Below are positions 22,412-34,609 of a stretch of DNA of 64,000 bases, piece by piece (within the stretch, counting starts at the first letter, position 1; each line of letters starts with the position of its first letter). Below the pieces are notes generated by a model. That model did not search any database. It was not told the DNA's origin and saw nothing but the letters and a program-made list of their open reading frames with translations. Origin of the DNA: Straminergon stramineum (lineage: Eukaryota; Streptophyta; Bryopsida; Hypnales; Calliergonaceae); NCBI GenBank assembly GCA_963920665.1, contig OY987266.1, positions 6,143,001 through 6,207,000 on the forward strand, given 5' to 3'. The translations under genes and the position numbers were made by a program.

Positions 22412-24612
22412 CTACTTGGTGTAAATGTAACATTGCGCCGTGAAGGCCGAATTCCAAGTCGTGCCAGAAGCTTTGGAAGCAATTTTAGGTGCCAGTCCTC
22501 CCATGGTCGCACCCAGCAGAGCATACGTGTAATTCCCCAATGAAGATCTGCCATTATACCACAAAATAGCACCTGTTATTCACTTAAACAATGAAAATTG
22601 AAGTTTGAGTAAGGAAATTTTAAGGGTTACTACTCAAAAGCAATCCAATGCAACAATTTCCAGAGTCATTTCCAGAAGTCAGGATCTCACAGAGGACCAT
22701 TTCAAACTTCTGGAGATGACTTTTTTATGTTTTTTTTCATGATGCTTCACCGACGACTACAGGCAATCATATATTTGCACTACTGAACTGCAGAGGAAGC
22801 TTGAGATTGTCAGGCCACTTACTCGGCGCCCCCCGCAGTGGTAATCCTCATGAGCTGCCACGGCACCGCGTCCGCCGTCATGCTCACCGGCCTGGCACAG
22901 TTCTGCCCCCACATCCAGAACCCATTGGGATCATTGAACCGAAAGAACAGCTTGCTCCCCATCTTGTCCGTCTGATTCACCGTCCCAAACTTGCCCAAAC
23001 ACGTGCCTCCAGCCACATCCCACACCCTGGCGAACACACCAAAATACCTCCACCTTCCCCTGGCGAATTTGTACACCACTTTCCCTTGCAAAAACACCAC
23101 CTGCAGGAAATTCGCTGCCACAGGCGTCAGGGAGACAGGCACATCCGCTGGGGGCTGTCGATCTTGCGTGTAGAATGTGAACGTTCCTGAGAACTTCACG
23201 GTTGCTACGGTTCCATACTTTGTGCACAAATTTTTCGCGGGCGCAACGCCACCTTTGGTGCCCGTGAGAGAGACGAAGGCCACTTGGTCTCCCATTCCTG
23301 CGCCGCGGTGCACACTCACGATGGCGAGATACTCCGAAGTCGAGGGGGTGAACATACGCACCGTCTTCACGGGAATGGCTGCAAGCAAGGGTGCGTTTCA
23401 GTGTGTGAGATTAAGGAAGAAAGAATGAGATTCGGTGGTTGGATTTCATGCAAATCACTCTTGACAACAGGAAGTAGCAGGTGCAACACATCATCAACTA
23501 TTGTTTGCAATGGGTTCTTAGCGGTTTCGGACTTCGCGAAAAACTTATGGTTTACTGCAAGACAATGGAAAAGCTGGATGCAAACCTGTTGCAAAAGTCT
23601 TGGGCACGTGACCAATGCATATCTATGCCTACACTGTTTAAAAAGACTATTGCAATCTCAAATACTTGCAAATACATTGCATTGTGTTATACTCAACCAT
23701 TTCAAAACCACTACAAAAATTATTGCAATGTCAGCCTTCCGAACTCGTGAATGGTGACCGAAATGGTGAATGTTGTATGCCAAAGGCAACCACGGTTAGA
23801 TTCAATTGGATCATGTTTTCCGCACTATCTCGGATTCACGATAGATTAGTGAAAATCAATACAAAGAAAAGGAGTTCCCACACACCATGAGACAGGACTA
23901 TTGACTTTTCAAATATTTGAAAAAAATGCCGCAGATACAGTATTCTATGGAGATGTGCTTACCTTGGAGGCCGCTCTTGGCTTGTCCGGATTCCTGGTAG
24001 TCTCCAAGGTTGTTGATGAGGGTCCAGTAGTAAGTTACAGCATTTGTTAGAGGGTGAGTGATCGAGCTGTAGGTGCCAAGGGCGGAACCGTCGGAAGCAG
24101 AGAGGGTTGCAGAGGAGTCGGACTTGGTCCAGGTGCCTTGGTTGCAGACATATTTTACTGTTCCTGTGGCTATCGTTGCAGTGAATCCCACGCTGCACCA
24201 TGTGGCAACATATTATGTTAGTGACTGTTGTGTTTAACTCACTAGCTAGAGCAGAGCTTCATGGAAAAAAACCTGGGAGATCATCGATTTAAAATCGTGT
24301 GTTAGGCTTCACGTTTTTTTTAGACCGGGACATGAACTGTGAAATGAGCCCCAGACAGATGCAGAAATTCTCTCAGTGCCGCACGCAACCTCCGAGTTAA
24401 CTACAAATATTTTTCCTGTACTGAAACACATCTTTGATAATGAAGCATGTAACTCCTGTACTTATAAGTCCTATTTCGTGTTCAATAAGCGAAGGTGTTT
24501 TGACAACGTACCTGTAGCCTTTAGGAGGAACCGGAAGGGCAGAGACAGCACTCCATGGCTGCCACTGAAGAAGCACAGCGACAACACACAAAAGGAAGAT
24601 ATTTCTCGACAT
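22412..24612 (-). CDS. Secreted double-domain DUF3455 protein, gene A
   Basis: Function unknown; DUF3455 (PF11937) proteins are small secreted proteins without a known activity. Exons on the minus strand: 24612-24512, 24192-23963, 23378-22823, 22547-22412 (phases 2, 1, 2; GT-AG introns of 319, 584 and 275 bp) giving 340 residues. Signal peptide about 1-25 (MSRNIFLLCVVAVLLQWQPW), then PPKGYRY. Domain 1 has VKYVCNQGTWTK, YYWTLINN, a SEYLAIVSVHR block and VAFVSLTGTKGGVAP. Domain 2 repeats the plan: KVVYKFARGRWRYFG, a PWQLMRITTAGG block, YALLGATMGGLAP, and ends AFTAQCYIYTK. I chose the start at 24612 because the signal peptide begins there; an in-frame ATG at 24687 would add 25 residues. It pairs with gene B at 45256-46975. 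Appears intact. Confidence 0.8.
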
Positions 24613-26106
24613 TTTTCCGGTGCTCTTCCTGTGCGTCAACTTCACTCTGGAAACAAAGGTATCTGCAGACTCCCGAAACAAGAGCATTCATAAGCACGTA
24701 TTACCATGAAAAACAACTCCTGATTGCGTTCTTGCACTCTTTAAACTTAACAGAGAATCATTGGTATAAGGTCTTTGTTATCGTTGATGATAATGTTGAA
24801 AACAAACAATTCGGATAAGACTAACACATGGACCTTGAACCCCTTCCCTCTTTCCAATTGCAACAAACTCCAACAACTTGCCATAAACCCCGCAACTTAC
24901 ACCGGGACTTCAGCCCAGACTGTATGGCACCTCTACTTAAAGGTCAAATTCATGACCACCGAACGAAAACAGTCCACGCGCATGCACTCACACACATTCT
25001 TCGACTGTGCAGTTCAATTCAAACTAAAGAACTTACCAGTGATTGTGTCCAGCTCCCATCACAAACTCGTCCCAGCTCAAACTATTGATCTCAGAATTCA
25101 GCTGCACCTTATAGAAATCATGAGTGAAGGATTCCAAGTCAGAGATCCTTTGTTTCCGTGGTGTATATCAGCGCGGGCAATAATCGGGGAGAACCGTGGG
25201 GAGCCGGCGGTTAGTGAAATGTAAAAAGAAAAAAACTGGTTGAAATTTGAAACTCCAGGGGGAAACTCCATCCAATTTTTTCCAGAAAGTTTGAAATTTG
25301 GGTATAAATAGAGGTAATGAGAGGAGTAGGTACGTGGAAAACCGGTTGAATATGAGACATGCAGGATAATTAGCGGTGAAGCTGGAAAAACTTTCCAGCG
25401 CTGGCGCAGGCTGCGAGCTACTACCGACTATTATTACGTGCATTCCACGAGATTGATGGCTCCCTGGCTATTCTGAATGGGCTATTTTTAAGTGGGTTTG
25501 CTATCCAATCTGCTTTTTGTGGGCACACGCCACTTTGCAATATTTGCAGGCGGGGGGAGCTTGATTGCAGCCGACAACAAACCCATTCACCACTCGGCTA
25601 CACCGGAAGTCCTGAACAGCGAAATGGAGCCAACCCATTCTTGACCACCACCCCATTTTCACAGTATAGGTTGGTGTTTTTTCAATCAGTAGTGGTTTAC
25701 ATTTCTACTCACAACTGACACGGATTAGCTGGAGCAACATAAATGTTCAAGAAGTGTACATTGAAAATCTAGAATGATCCCATTATGTATATAGAATGCC
25801 ACAATTATCAAGAATAGGTTTTACAAAATCTTCACGAAAAAAATTCATAGTAATTTTATTTTTGACTAAAAAATTGTAAAAAAGTTTCAAATCCTTCTAA
25901 AATCTATTTCACTACATGAGGAAAAAATTTCCCTCACCAAACCCATCTTGCAGCTATACTAAATTCCTTAAGTGGTTGGAAATGGGTTGTAAGCTTCTAT
26001 TTGGCGCTTGCAAAATCACTCACTCATGTGGCAATCAAGTACAACAATCAAATCTCTGTTTGTGCAATTTGATATATTTTCACTCACTTGGGTTAAACAC
26101 TTGGGT
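24613..26106. other. Upstream of DUF3455 gene A, intergenic
   Basis: Promoter and 5' UTR of gene A should lie in the first few hundred bases. A TATAAATA at 25304-25311 on the plus strand has no identified plus-strand gene after it; its complement is too far from gene A to assign. From about 25650 the DNA is AT-rich with nothing recognised. Confidence 0.35.
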
Positions 26107-26504
26107 TAAAGTAAACAAGCCTATTACCACCCTAACTTGCAATTTGAATATCTTGGGTCCAACTCCAAGATGGGTACATTTTTTTGAGAGGTGTGTGCAT
26201 GTTTCACTGATCAAACCCAAGTGAAAATATAATTTTTCAATTAAAATTGTAATTTCCATGAATTTTTAAAGTGGTTTACCTTGAAATGACAAAACCGCCA
26301 ATAGATTAGAGTCATAAATGTCCTACCCTAAATCTATAACTAGCATTCTATGTCAATCAAGGACTGACACATTACCGATGTTGGAATTAATCCATTGAAA
26401 TTGTTAGAAAAAGAAATGGATTTGGATGAATTCTATGGTGGAAATGAGACCAAAAATAGGATGGTAGAAATAGGAAGCTAGTAGAAATGGGATGGTCTAC
26501 CTTA
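26107..26504 (-). mobile_element. AAGGTAGACAAGCC-ended element, copy D (reverse)
   Basis: About 400 bp, the reverse-oriented relative of the elements at 55848-56987, 57804-58226 and 58712-59140. On the minus strand it runs from AAGGTAGACCATCCCATTTC, through a block matching TTTATGACTCTAATCTATTGG and AAAATTCATGGAAATTACAAT, to GGTGGTAATAGGCTTGTTTAC. Non-coding. Confidence 0.7.
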
Positions 26505-27774
26505 TACAATACTAGAAAAGAGGGTCATGAGATTCAACAAGGAAATGTCCAAATGGAATTTCCATATTACATTTTGAGAGCTTCATGTCATCCTTCATCA
26601 ATCACAAGATGACATGTGGTACTTTTTGACAAAAATTACAAAGTACTCAATTTATACTAAATTTTATCCACATAGATTGTGTAAATTAATTCTAAAAGCA
26701 CACTCTAAAGATCGCATCAAGAACAACTTTTGCAATGCTATAGTAGGGGAGGTCGTGAAGGTGTGAAATGATATTTTTTTTTAATCTAAAAGCTTTCCAT
26801 GTTGTCAACCATCATATCTAGGACCTATCAACATAAGAAAAATAATCTTTGGAGTAAAATAGGAAGGAGAACATGACAAGTATACATTAATTGGAGTTGT
26901 CACCACTAAAAATAGGAATTATAGAGAAAACGACTAGCAATAAATGTTGCACAATCAGGGCTACAATGGCCTACAAAATGAAAGCTACATGGTGGGCCTA
27001 TCCACAATTTTTTGGGTGACCTCAAATTTAATGTGTTGAATGGACAATTACAAAGAAGAGCATTGACATGTGATTCTTGTAGGGTTGCAAAGTTTTCATT
27101 CGGTAGAAATAGATTGCAAAGGCAAGGAACAATCTCTAAGTCATTGTTCAAAATTGTGAAGAACTTTCAATGCCAAAACATACGTCCAAATTGTAATTTG
27201 AAATATAAACCTTAATTTGATAAATGCATCCCTTGGATAAAATAGAATGATATCCCAAAGTTTGATTGTTGGTATGGGATATTCTCTCTACAAAAATTTC
27301 ATAGAAATTGGGTTTAACATTTACAAATGAAAGAAGAAGGATTAGGCAAATTCATCCATACACATCATTTCATCTTTTGGAAAAATTTGGCTATTTTTCT
27401 TGTCACACCCATAACCTTATTAACCAATGCTGGGAGGTCCTTTTACTTCCTCCCAAAGCAAGCCCCCCAACACTACAACTTCCATGTCAACCAATAACAT
27501 CAAGGTTGCAACTTCCCATTTTTCCAATGACTCTCTACAAATTAACCCTTGAAGGATAATTTTGTTTCCAATGGAACAACCTAGAGAATCTTATATGAAA
27601 TCATAGGACATAGACATGAGTAATTTAATTGGTCAACAATTGAATGAATGGAAGCAGTTAGTCTAGTAAGGCAAGGATACAAGGGAAGTTTTTGTTCATG
27701 TACTATTCACTGCTACTCTCTCTACATGGGTTGTGTCTCTAGGCTTCACATGATCCAAACTCTAAATCAAATAA
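26505..27774. other. AT-rich intergenic, nothing recognised
   Basis: Small ORFs only (67-83 codons). A block near 26560-26690 resembles 10490-10560 (CACAAGATGACATGTG), probably another dispersed repeat. Confidence 0.4.
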
Positions 27775-28165
27775 TAGGGGTTGTTACACCTTCTTCACTA
27801 CACAAAAATTCTCTAGAGAATGGTCACATGGCGGCTCTATGTTGGCTTGCTAAAACAGATTACGCTTTTCTTGAGAAAGTCTTCTCCACATCTATCATCC
27901 TCCTCTGGAGGTGAATGATGGATGTGAAAAAGACTTTCACAAGAAAAGCATATTCTACCATGGAGCACATTGTCACCCAACTTCTACACCTACACCACAT
28001 GTGTTCTACACTAGTGAATCTCATTCCAATTCCATTCTCCATGTTGCTCACCTTTGAAAGGGTGTTACAGCTTCTCCACACAAAACAGCTCTCCATTGAC
28101 TCCTATTTCCTCTCATTCTTCAGAGAGGTTTGCGTTGGTGAAGAAGGTGTGACTACCCCTAATCT
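27775..28165. repeat. Inverted-repeat hairpin
   Basis: The inner arms 27862-27905 and 27907-27952 are near-complementary (GCTTTTCTTGAGAAAGTC with GACTTTCACAAGAAAAGC, centre at CTCCTCTGGAGG). An outer pair, TACACCTTCTTCACTACAC near 27785 with TTGGTGAAGAAGGTGTGAC near 28135, extends it; the right arm has about 130 extra bases. Probably a decayed inverted-repeat transposon. The ORFs here are by-products of the palindrome. Confidence 0.6.
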
Positions 28166-29093
28166 CTCTTGTGCAAATCAAGAAATTTGAAATGTGTTAC
28201 ACCAATGCAACATATTTGATCTTTGTGTAAGTATGATCACAACAAGCCCACCCAATCAATGAACCATTGACTAGTGCATTGACAGTTTTGATGATTTCAA
28301 TGCAAAAATCCCCGCGGGGCTAGTAATATTCTTTAAGGGACAAACTAACTGTTTAGAACTGTTACCAATGCTGTACGCCTCAAGAGGTTCTCTTCAAAAC
28401 TCTCTTTTTTCTCTTCTTTTTTTGGAAAATTTCTCTTTTTGTTCCATTTTCCGCCAGAAACTTTTTCCCCTGCCGGCCCTTGAATGAGCTGCCATGACTC
28501 CTCCGAAAGCCTCGCCATGATCATGGCGTGTTGCTTCTATCCAGCTACAGGTGACAATATCCCCCCCACGTGAAGGTTCAGGGGTTTTTTTCTCTTTTTT
28601 CTGCACAGAAGATATTCTGTGAAATTCATTTTAACGGCGAAACCAACTGAAGGCGATGATCCGCCTGAAGTTCAGCTTCCGAGTGCCTGAGATGCTCAAA
28701 TGGACTCCATCCCATCCACGCGTGTCATCAGCTCCACTTCCGCTGGGAGGAATGAAGGACGTTCGTTCTGTACGGGACAGACACCTGCGGAGCTCCGCTC
28801 ACTCCCGGTGGTTGTCAACTTAACTTAAGCTTAATTTGGTCACAAATTGGCAACTCTATTTTTATTTGCAGAGAAAGGGAAGGGAAAGGGAAGGGAAGCT
28901 TGGTAGCAACTCCATTAATAGGTTTGCTGTCATGTTAGGTAGATTGGCATGCCGGCACCTGCGCTACGGATGTGTGCACTCCCATGCAGCGATCCCAGAA
29001 CACATGAGCTATACGGTAATTCGCGACGAGGCTATAACCGTGTATTGCAAGGGTTTGTTTCCGTGAAATGGAGTTGCAATGGTAAAAAACGTG
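28166..29093. other. Intergenic with GC-richer patch
   Basis: 28450-29090 is GC-richer than its surroundings but I find no frame with splice signals or known motifs. A purine tract of repeated GGGAAA units lies at about 28873-28900. Confidence 0.35.
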
Positions 29094-29096
29094 TAA

Positions 29097-29872
29097 GAGC
29101 ATCACCACCCTTCTGCCAAATTTTGGCTTGCAAAATGCGAGGCATCCTCTTTGCAGGCTACGGGAAAGTAGACCGCCCCACCAGTGACTTGTTATAAGAA
29201 GCCACCTGCGAGGTGGAAGTGTAGGCGTTCAGGATTAAATTAACTCAGTTTTGATTCACTTGTAGCATAGTGTTGCGAACCCCTACGTATTGAGTCATCG
29301 GATTCTGCAAATATGACCCACATATGAAATCCTGTGCTGATTTGCACAGTTTCGAATTTCCTCAAAACTATGCAAATGGAACAAAACATGGCACCCAATT
29401 CAAGTTTGCTACTCTCCAATTTTAGAAATATGGAGAATATTGACAATCACCTTCATCGCAACCAAAATGTTGATACTTCGCAACAATGAGAAACCAGAAT
29501 ATTGATATTTTGCAGGAACGACAAACCAGAATGTCAATATTTCTTACAATGCTCTCTTGCAATCGGTAATATTGATATTACCTAATGTGTATGTACATTG
29601 AAATTACCTATTCTATAGTATCGTAGTTCTAGAAAAAAATTAACCTAAGTAAGCTGTTTGTAGGGGAACTTGTGGGATTTCTTGTCTTACTCGGTTTACG
29701 GACCAATTTGCAAGTTGGGCTCTGGCTTGTAAAAAACGTACCCATTTTGCAAGCCACAAGAAGATTTGGGGCCGGCCTTTTGATAAGTTCATCGATTTTG
29801 CCTGATAGTTAGGGCAGATTTGCAAGACTTAACGAACAAGTCATCCAAAATGTCAGATGGGTGGAGATGCTC
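29097..29872. mobile_element. PIF/Harbinger-like non-autonomous element
   Basis: 776 bp with inverted ends GAGCATCACCACCCTTCTG and, on the opposite strand at the right, GAGCATCTCCACCCATCTG. Flanked by TAA at 29094-29096 and TAA at 29873-29875, the 3-bp TWA target duplication of PIF/Harbinger elements. No transposase ORF. Confidence 0.8.
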
Positions 29873-29875
29873 TAA

Positions 29876-31133
29876 TAAATTTGGAGACAAATGGTGGAAT
29901 TATGCATATATTTTTGTTCTCTGGTAAAGTATGAGTTGCAACAAGTACCAAAATTTAGTACACCAGATATGAATGTACATGGCTAATTTTATTCATTTGT
30001 AATGGAAGAATTTGTAAAAAAAAAGACAATTTTTTGGGTGGAAGACCATGGAAATATGTCAACCCAGAAATACTCTTGAATGTTCATTTCTTTCAAATTT
30101 TTTTGTTGAGAAATATGTCTTTCAACACATGAACTTAAAACTTTCATTAACAAGGGGATTGAACCCTACTTGCTCCAAGCAAGGTTTGTCTAATTGCAAT
30201 GGTAGTGTTGTGCACACCATAAGACAAACAAACCACATTAGAAGTACAAGTTAGTGTAAAGAGTAACATGTCGTAGAAGGCTCTTGTAAGTTGATGATTC
30301 CCGTAGTCCTACACTCCATCTTGCATAAGTGTACATTAGAAAACACATCCCAACACAAATCTTCAATGTCAAGGAAATTCAAGGGTTTTGAGGCCCAAAA
30401 CTAGCATAATCTCATAAAAACTAAAGAATGTTGAAGGGGATGATATTGTTGAACCAACCTGAGATTAAACATCCCCATATCAATCAACTTTCACAACAAT
30501 CTTCTAAAAGTCTATCACCTCCTTGTAAGGGAAATTGTCCAAGGAATAGTACTTCTATCCAAACATGTGCAAAACAAGTGGCAAATGCTTGCCAAGCCTA
30601 TTTCTTTGGCAAGACTTAAGGAAACTCAACATGGAAAAGCACCTCTCATCCTCCACTAAGCCTAGGACCAAACAACATCCAATTTCAACTAATTTAAAAT
30701 AGTTCTGAGATGACTTTCCTCAAATGCCATGACTGTGAAAGGCTAGCTCCACCATAGTTGAATAACTAGATTCATGTGGAAATGTAATGCATATGCAACC
30801 TCAAAATTAGCTTACATGGTCACTTTGAACAAATCCTATTGGTTGTCCACTAAGTTAGAAGCTGAAAGCATCTCTAGGATGGTGTAATATTTTCCTCCTT
30901 CATGCAAAGGTTTCCCTACATTCAACATTTTTGGGTGAGCACAAAATTTTGAGCATTGCTAAGTGGTGACCAAAGCTTTATTTTGCCCCCTCTTGCTTCC
31001 AAAATTGTGCATAAATTATACCAAAAGCATAAAAAAACTCTTCTTGTGGAAATCTCTTGTCTAGCTCATCAAACAGTGACTAAGAAATCTCTACCAAATT
31101 GAAAGTAGTGAAGTGAGTCAACATAGCTAGTCA
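29876..31133. other. AT-rich intergenic, nothing recognised
   Basis: No gene or repeat structure I can support in about 1.25 kb. Confidence 0.45.
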
Positions 31134-32049
31134 TTAATCCCTCAAGGACCAAATTGCGTTTTTTTGGCAACATAAAAATTTGGGGTAGCTCACTACAAAT
31201 GAAATTTTAATTTATTTTTCTTTGAATTTGAACACATGGGAATGAGGTTTCACTTTACAGCCCAACAACTTTCATAACTTTTGACTATATGGTTAAAAAG
31301 TTATTGTACGATATATAGTTTTTTTCCTTGTTTGGGTAGTTTGGGCGGATTAAAAAAATCACTTTTTTCAAAAACAAAAATTTGAAATTGGTTTTCTAGA
31401 TTGATTTATATATATATGGAAAGTTTTGAATTATTCGATTTTGATCAATGAGATGAAAGTTATGAAGATTTTTAGTTTGCAGGCAGTTATGGATTCTCTA
31501 CGCTAAAATAAACTTTGAAGTCCTCTATTTAACTCAATTTTCAATATTTTTGAAAATAAAATAAAATCACAAGATGTAGATTGTTTATTAAAACATTACT
31601 ACCATTGGGATTGTCATTTTTCAATTCCATAACTAAATTCTTAACAATTTAGTATTTTGAATCATTCTCTACCTCTTTCCACTTACATGTTTTTCCTATA
31701 TGTTATACACTTCTAAATGATTCAAGCCAACTTGACTTCAAGAATGAATCCAAAGATGTACTACCATTTGGGGAATTTTTTCATACTAATGTGACCTTGT
31801 AAAGTGCAAGTGCCTTGTTTTTCTTAGGGCCAAAAAAAGGATTTTTTGTTAATTCAATCGCTAAATATCTTACAATCCACATAGTGGAAATTTTTGAATT
31901 TTTTTCCATATCTTTTCAAACTAGTGTACTACAAGATCCTACAGTTACATTTGTCCAAAAAAAAATTTCTAAAATTTGGTACTTGTACTAAAAATGGCAG
32001 TTTTGGAGTATTTTGGGTGAAAACATAGTCAAGGAACTTTAGAGGTTAA
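31134..32049 (-). mobile_element. Long TTAA-bounded element, copy 2 (piggyBac-like, reverse)
   Basis: 916 bp bounded by TTAA at 31134-31137 and 32046-32049. Left end TTAATCCCTCAAGGACCAAA; right end, opposite strand, TTAACCTCTAAAGTTCC. It is the reverse-oriented relative of 7135-8123 and 51048-51980, with the same internal blocks in reverse order. No transposase ORF. Confidence 0.75.
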
Positions 32050-32395
32050 CAAATGAGTTCAAGAAATGCATTTGTGAATATGGTTGGTTATTATATAAAC
32101 ATACCACATAGAATGAAAGAATACCGAATCACCCTAAACTCACCTATGTTCATCATTACAAAATGAATTAGCACAAAAACAAGTTTCTCAAGACTAAGCC
32201 TATAAAAAACTAGAATGAGAAAACAACTTCCAATCTGAACAAAAGTTTAGAAGATGGGAAAAAAATTTAAAGTAAATTATTCCTCGAAGTGAGTTTAATA
32301 ATTGCATTCACAATGAATACATATTGGTCTTATGAAATCATGAAATGAAACAATATTGAATTCAGCGACACCGAATCAAACAACAACAAATGAAA

Positions 32396-32540
32396 CCAAC
32401 AATGCTAGTGTGTGAACATGAAAATTAGAGCATGTGAGCTCTAAGCAGAGAGAGAGAAAGAGAGAGACACTGATAACATAGGTATGTAGTCTTCTAGGCT
32501 CATATGCTCATGCTCCTAAGCTCACATAATAACAACCCTC
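32396..32540. mobile_element. Mutator-like MITE, 145 bp, 9-bp target duplication
   Basis: Begins CCAACAATGCTAGTGTGTGA and ends with the inverted counterpart TCACATAATAACAACCCTC. Flanked by CAAATGAAA at 32387-32395 and at 32541-32549, a perfect 9-bp direct repeat as for Mutator-like elements. A second family member with its own 9-bp duplication is at 40773-41022. Contains a (GA)n tract at about 32446-32468. Confidence 0.85.
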
Positions 32541-33011
32541 CAAATGAAATAATGCGTAATTACCCTAAACAACATAGATCAAAGGATATCAAATGAAGAA
32601 ATGCATAACCAACCTGAATAATAGGGAATAAAACAATAATGACAAAAATAAACCAAATCACCCTCAACCAAAACATATTGGTTAGTACTTGATGGAACAA
32701 CATAGAACACTTTGCTCAGTATCAAAGCAAAATAAATAGAATAAAAAAAATTGTAGAAGATGAAAACAAATCAAGATGTTGAAAAAAATTGAGAGTAAAG
32801 TTCTACTCATTTGCAAATTGACTCTAAATATTGGCTTAGGTGTAAGTGAACATGTCATCTATCATGAAAATGTATTCCCATATGAACTTATTGTGACAAC
32901 AGGTAAATACATTGGTGCAGCTAAAGTTGAAGAGGAGGTGGGCAACACTGCTATCCCCCATACATCTCTTTCCACTCTACATAAATTTCCTCATTAGAAA
33001 ATGTAATCAAC

Positions 33012-34395
33012 TTATAGTACCATTTGAGACTCTAGAATATTGAATGGTGTAGATGCATCTACAAACATCCTCGCCAAATCATCGTGGCAAAGTTTTATGG
33101 ATTGCATAAAGTTACAAATGAACATATCAGAAGCTTTAGAGAGTTTGATTAGGCTATGCACAACATTCAACATAGGGATGAAGCATGTTAGAGATAACAA
33201 CACCTCAACATCAGCAAAGAAGTCAAAATTAATAGCCAACCCTAAATTAGCTTTCTCGCCAACAACTGTGGACATATACATATCCATTTTCAAGAGCAAC
33301 ATCTTGTATTCAAATATTATCTTTTTAGAAATCCAACATGTCTCAATGTTCCTCACTATTTTATTTCCCTTAGTTTCCATGAGATCAATAAGCTCTTACA
33401 ACTTAGTATGGTTCTTGTCATTGCATCAAAAATACAAGTACAAAGACTAAACAAGCCCTCTAAGCAAGAGACCATTGGGTAGTTTGACAAGGTTTCAACT
33501 ACAAGGTTGATTCAATAATTAGCACAACTTACTCTAAGGCAAAATGGAACCTATTTCTTGCAGATTTGGTTAGTGACCCCAATTTTGGGTCCTTGAAATG
33601 TGCTAACACCATCAACACAAGCTTACAAGCAATCTCTTCACGAGCTAGTATTCCTTTGCCTAGTAACATATACATGATGACATTTGTCAAGTGATTGACA
33701 ATACTAATATTAGATACCCAAGAAAGATGCAACAAGTGAAGGATTCTTTTCCAAGAATTCGTGGCATAGACATGCACCCAAACCCAAAAATTATTGTCAA
33801 TCATTGTGACTTCATCAACAGTCATGGAGATGACACTCATAAATTGAACCACAACCTTCATAGTAGACAACATGCAAGTACTCACTCATCTTCCACCTTG
33901 AAGTCTCTGACCAATGTTTCTTAGGGACATTTTTCACCTTAAGGTGTTTGGGCAAGTATTGTTCACGCACTTCCATAGTCACACATCGGATGATCATGAT
34001 TTAAAACTTGAAAGAGGGTGTAAAATTTTACTCCCTTCATTTTTACCTTGCCCTCCAAACCAACAATGAGTTGCTTTGCTACAATGGTGGAAAGCTTGTG
34101 CCCCACCTACAATTTGTAGAACTTTAAGTGCTTGTAGTTGTACTTTGTGGAAGTATCAACCTTCTTTAAATGCAATAGAGGCAAGCCATCCTCCTTGCAA
34201 GTTGTCTTGCCCTTGTGCTTCTCCAAGTTGTCACCTTTCCCCACCAACACCTTCTTCTTTTTAGTAACAGTGGTACAAACTTGGCACAAGGCACTAGTGA
34301 AATTTCCATTGGTGTCAAACTCCCCTTATGCAAATGTAAATTTAGATGCCCAAAGTTCTTGCCACCTTCTCATGATGGTGATGGGAGCATTATAA
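33012..34395 (-). pseudogene. Broken hAT/ZMYM1-type transposase
   Basis: Decayed coding remnant of a hAT-superfamily transposon protein of the TTF/BED-zinc-finger (ZMYM1-like) type, read on the minus strand in several frames. From its N-terminal side: a zinc-finger part at 34395-34107 (CQVC, then H-x5-C in EKHKGKTTC), KLSTIVAKQLIVGLEGK near 34090-34040, a KHLKVKNVPKKHWSE part at 33997-33815, the transposase core VDEVTMIDNNFWVWVHVY and NHLTNVIMYMLL at 33885-33529, then METKGNKIVRNIETCWISK and a helical region to 33012. Frames change at least three times and stops interrupt it, so it is not functional. The family call rests on my memory of these motifs. The part after 33012, where the HAT dimerisation region would be expected, is not recognised. 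Confidence 0.65.
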
Positions 34396-34401
34396 GAGAC
34401 T

Positions 34402-34609
34402 TGTAGTTTATGTGAAGAGCATTAATTTTTGGAATTGATTTTAGGTGTGTTCAATGCAACAAACCCATGTTTTTATGTCAAAAAAAATGTCAACATTACA
34501 TCAATGTTGACATAAAAATATGGTTTTGTTGCATTGAAAATCACCTAAAATCCGTTCTAAAAAAATAAGGTTCATCACCTAAAATATTGGTTCCTTGTAG
34601 TGGAGTAGT
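34402..34609. mobile_element. Truncated CACTA-type hairpin MITE
   Basis: Palindrome centred near 34505 (TTTTTATGTCAA and TTGACATAAAAA inner arms, GGTTTGTTGCATTGAA outer). The right arm ends with GGTTCCTTGTAGTG, a CACTA terminus on the opposite strand; the left arm lacks the last 20 or so bases. It lies just upstream of the broken hAT gene. Confidence 0.6.

Noticed and set aside
22801..23190. 129-codon plus-strand ORF
   Set aside because: Antisense shadow of exon 3 of DUF3455 gene A.
25304..25311. TATAAATA as promoter of a plus-strand gene
   Set aside because: No plus-strand coding exon follows before the AT-rich desert.
32776..32997. 73-codon plus-strand ORF near the hAT remnant
   Set aside because: Opposite strand to the hAT pieces, no motif; chance ORF.
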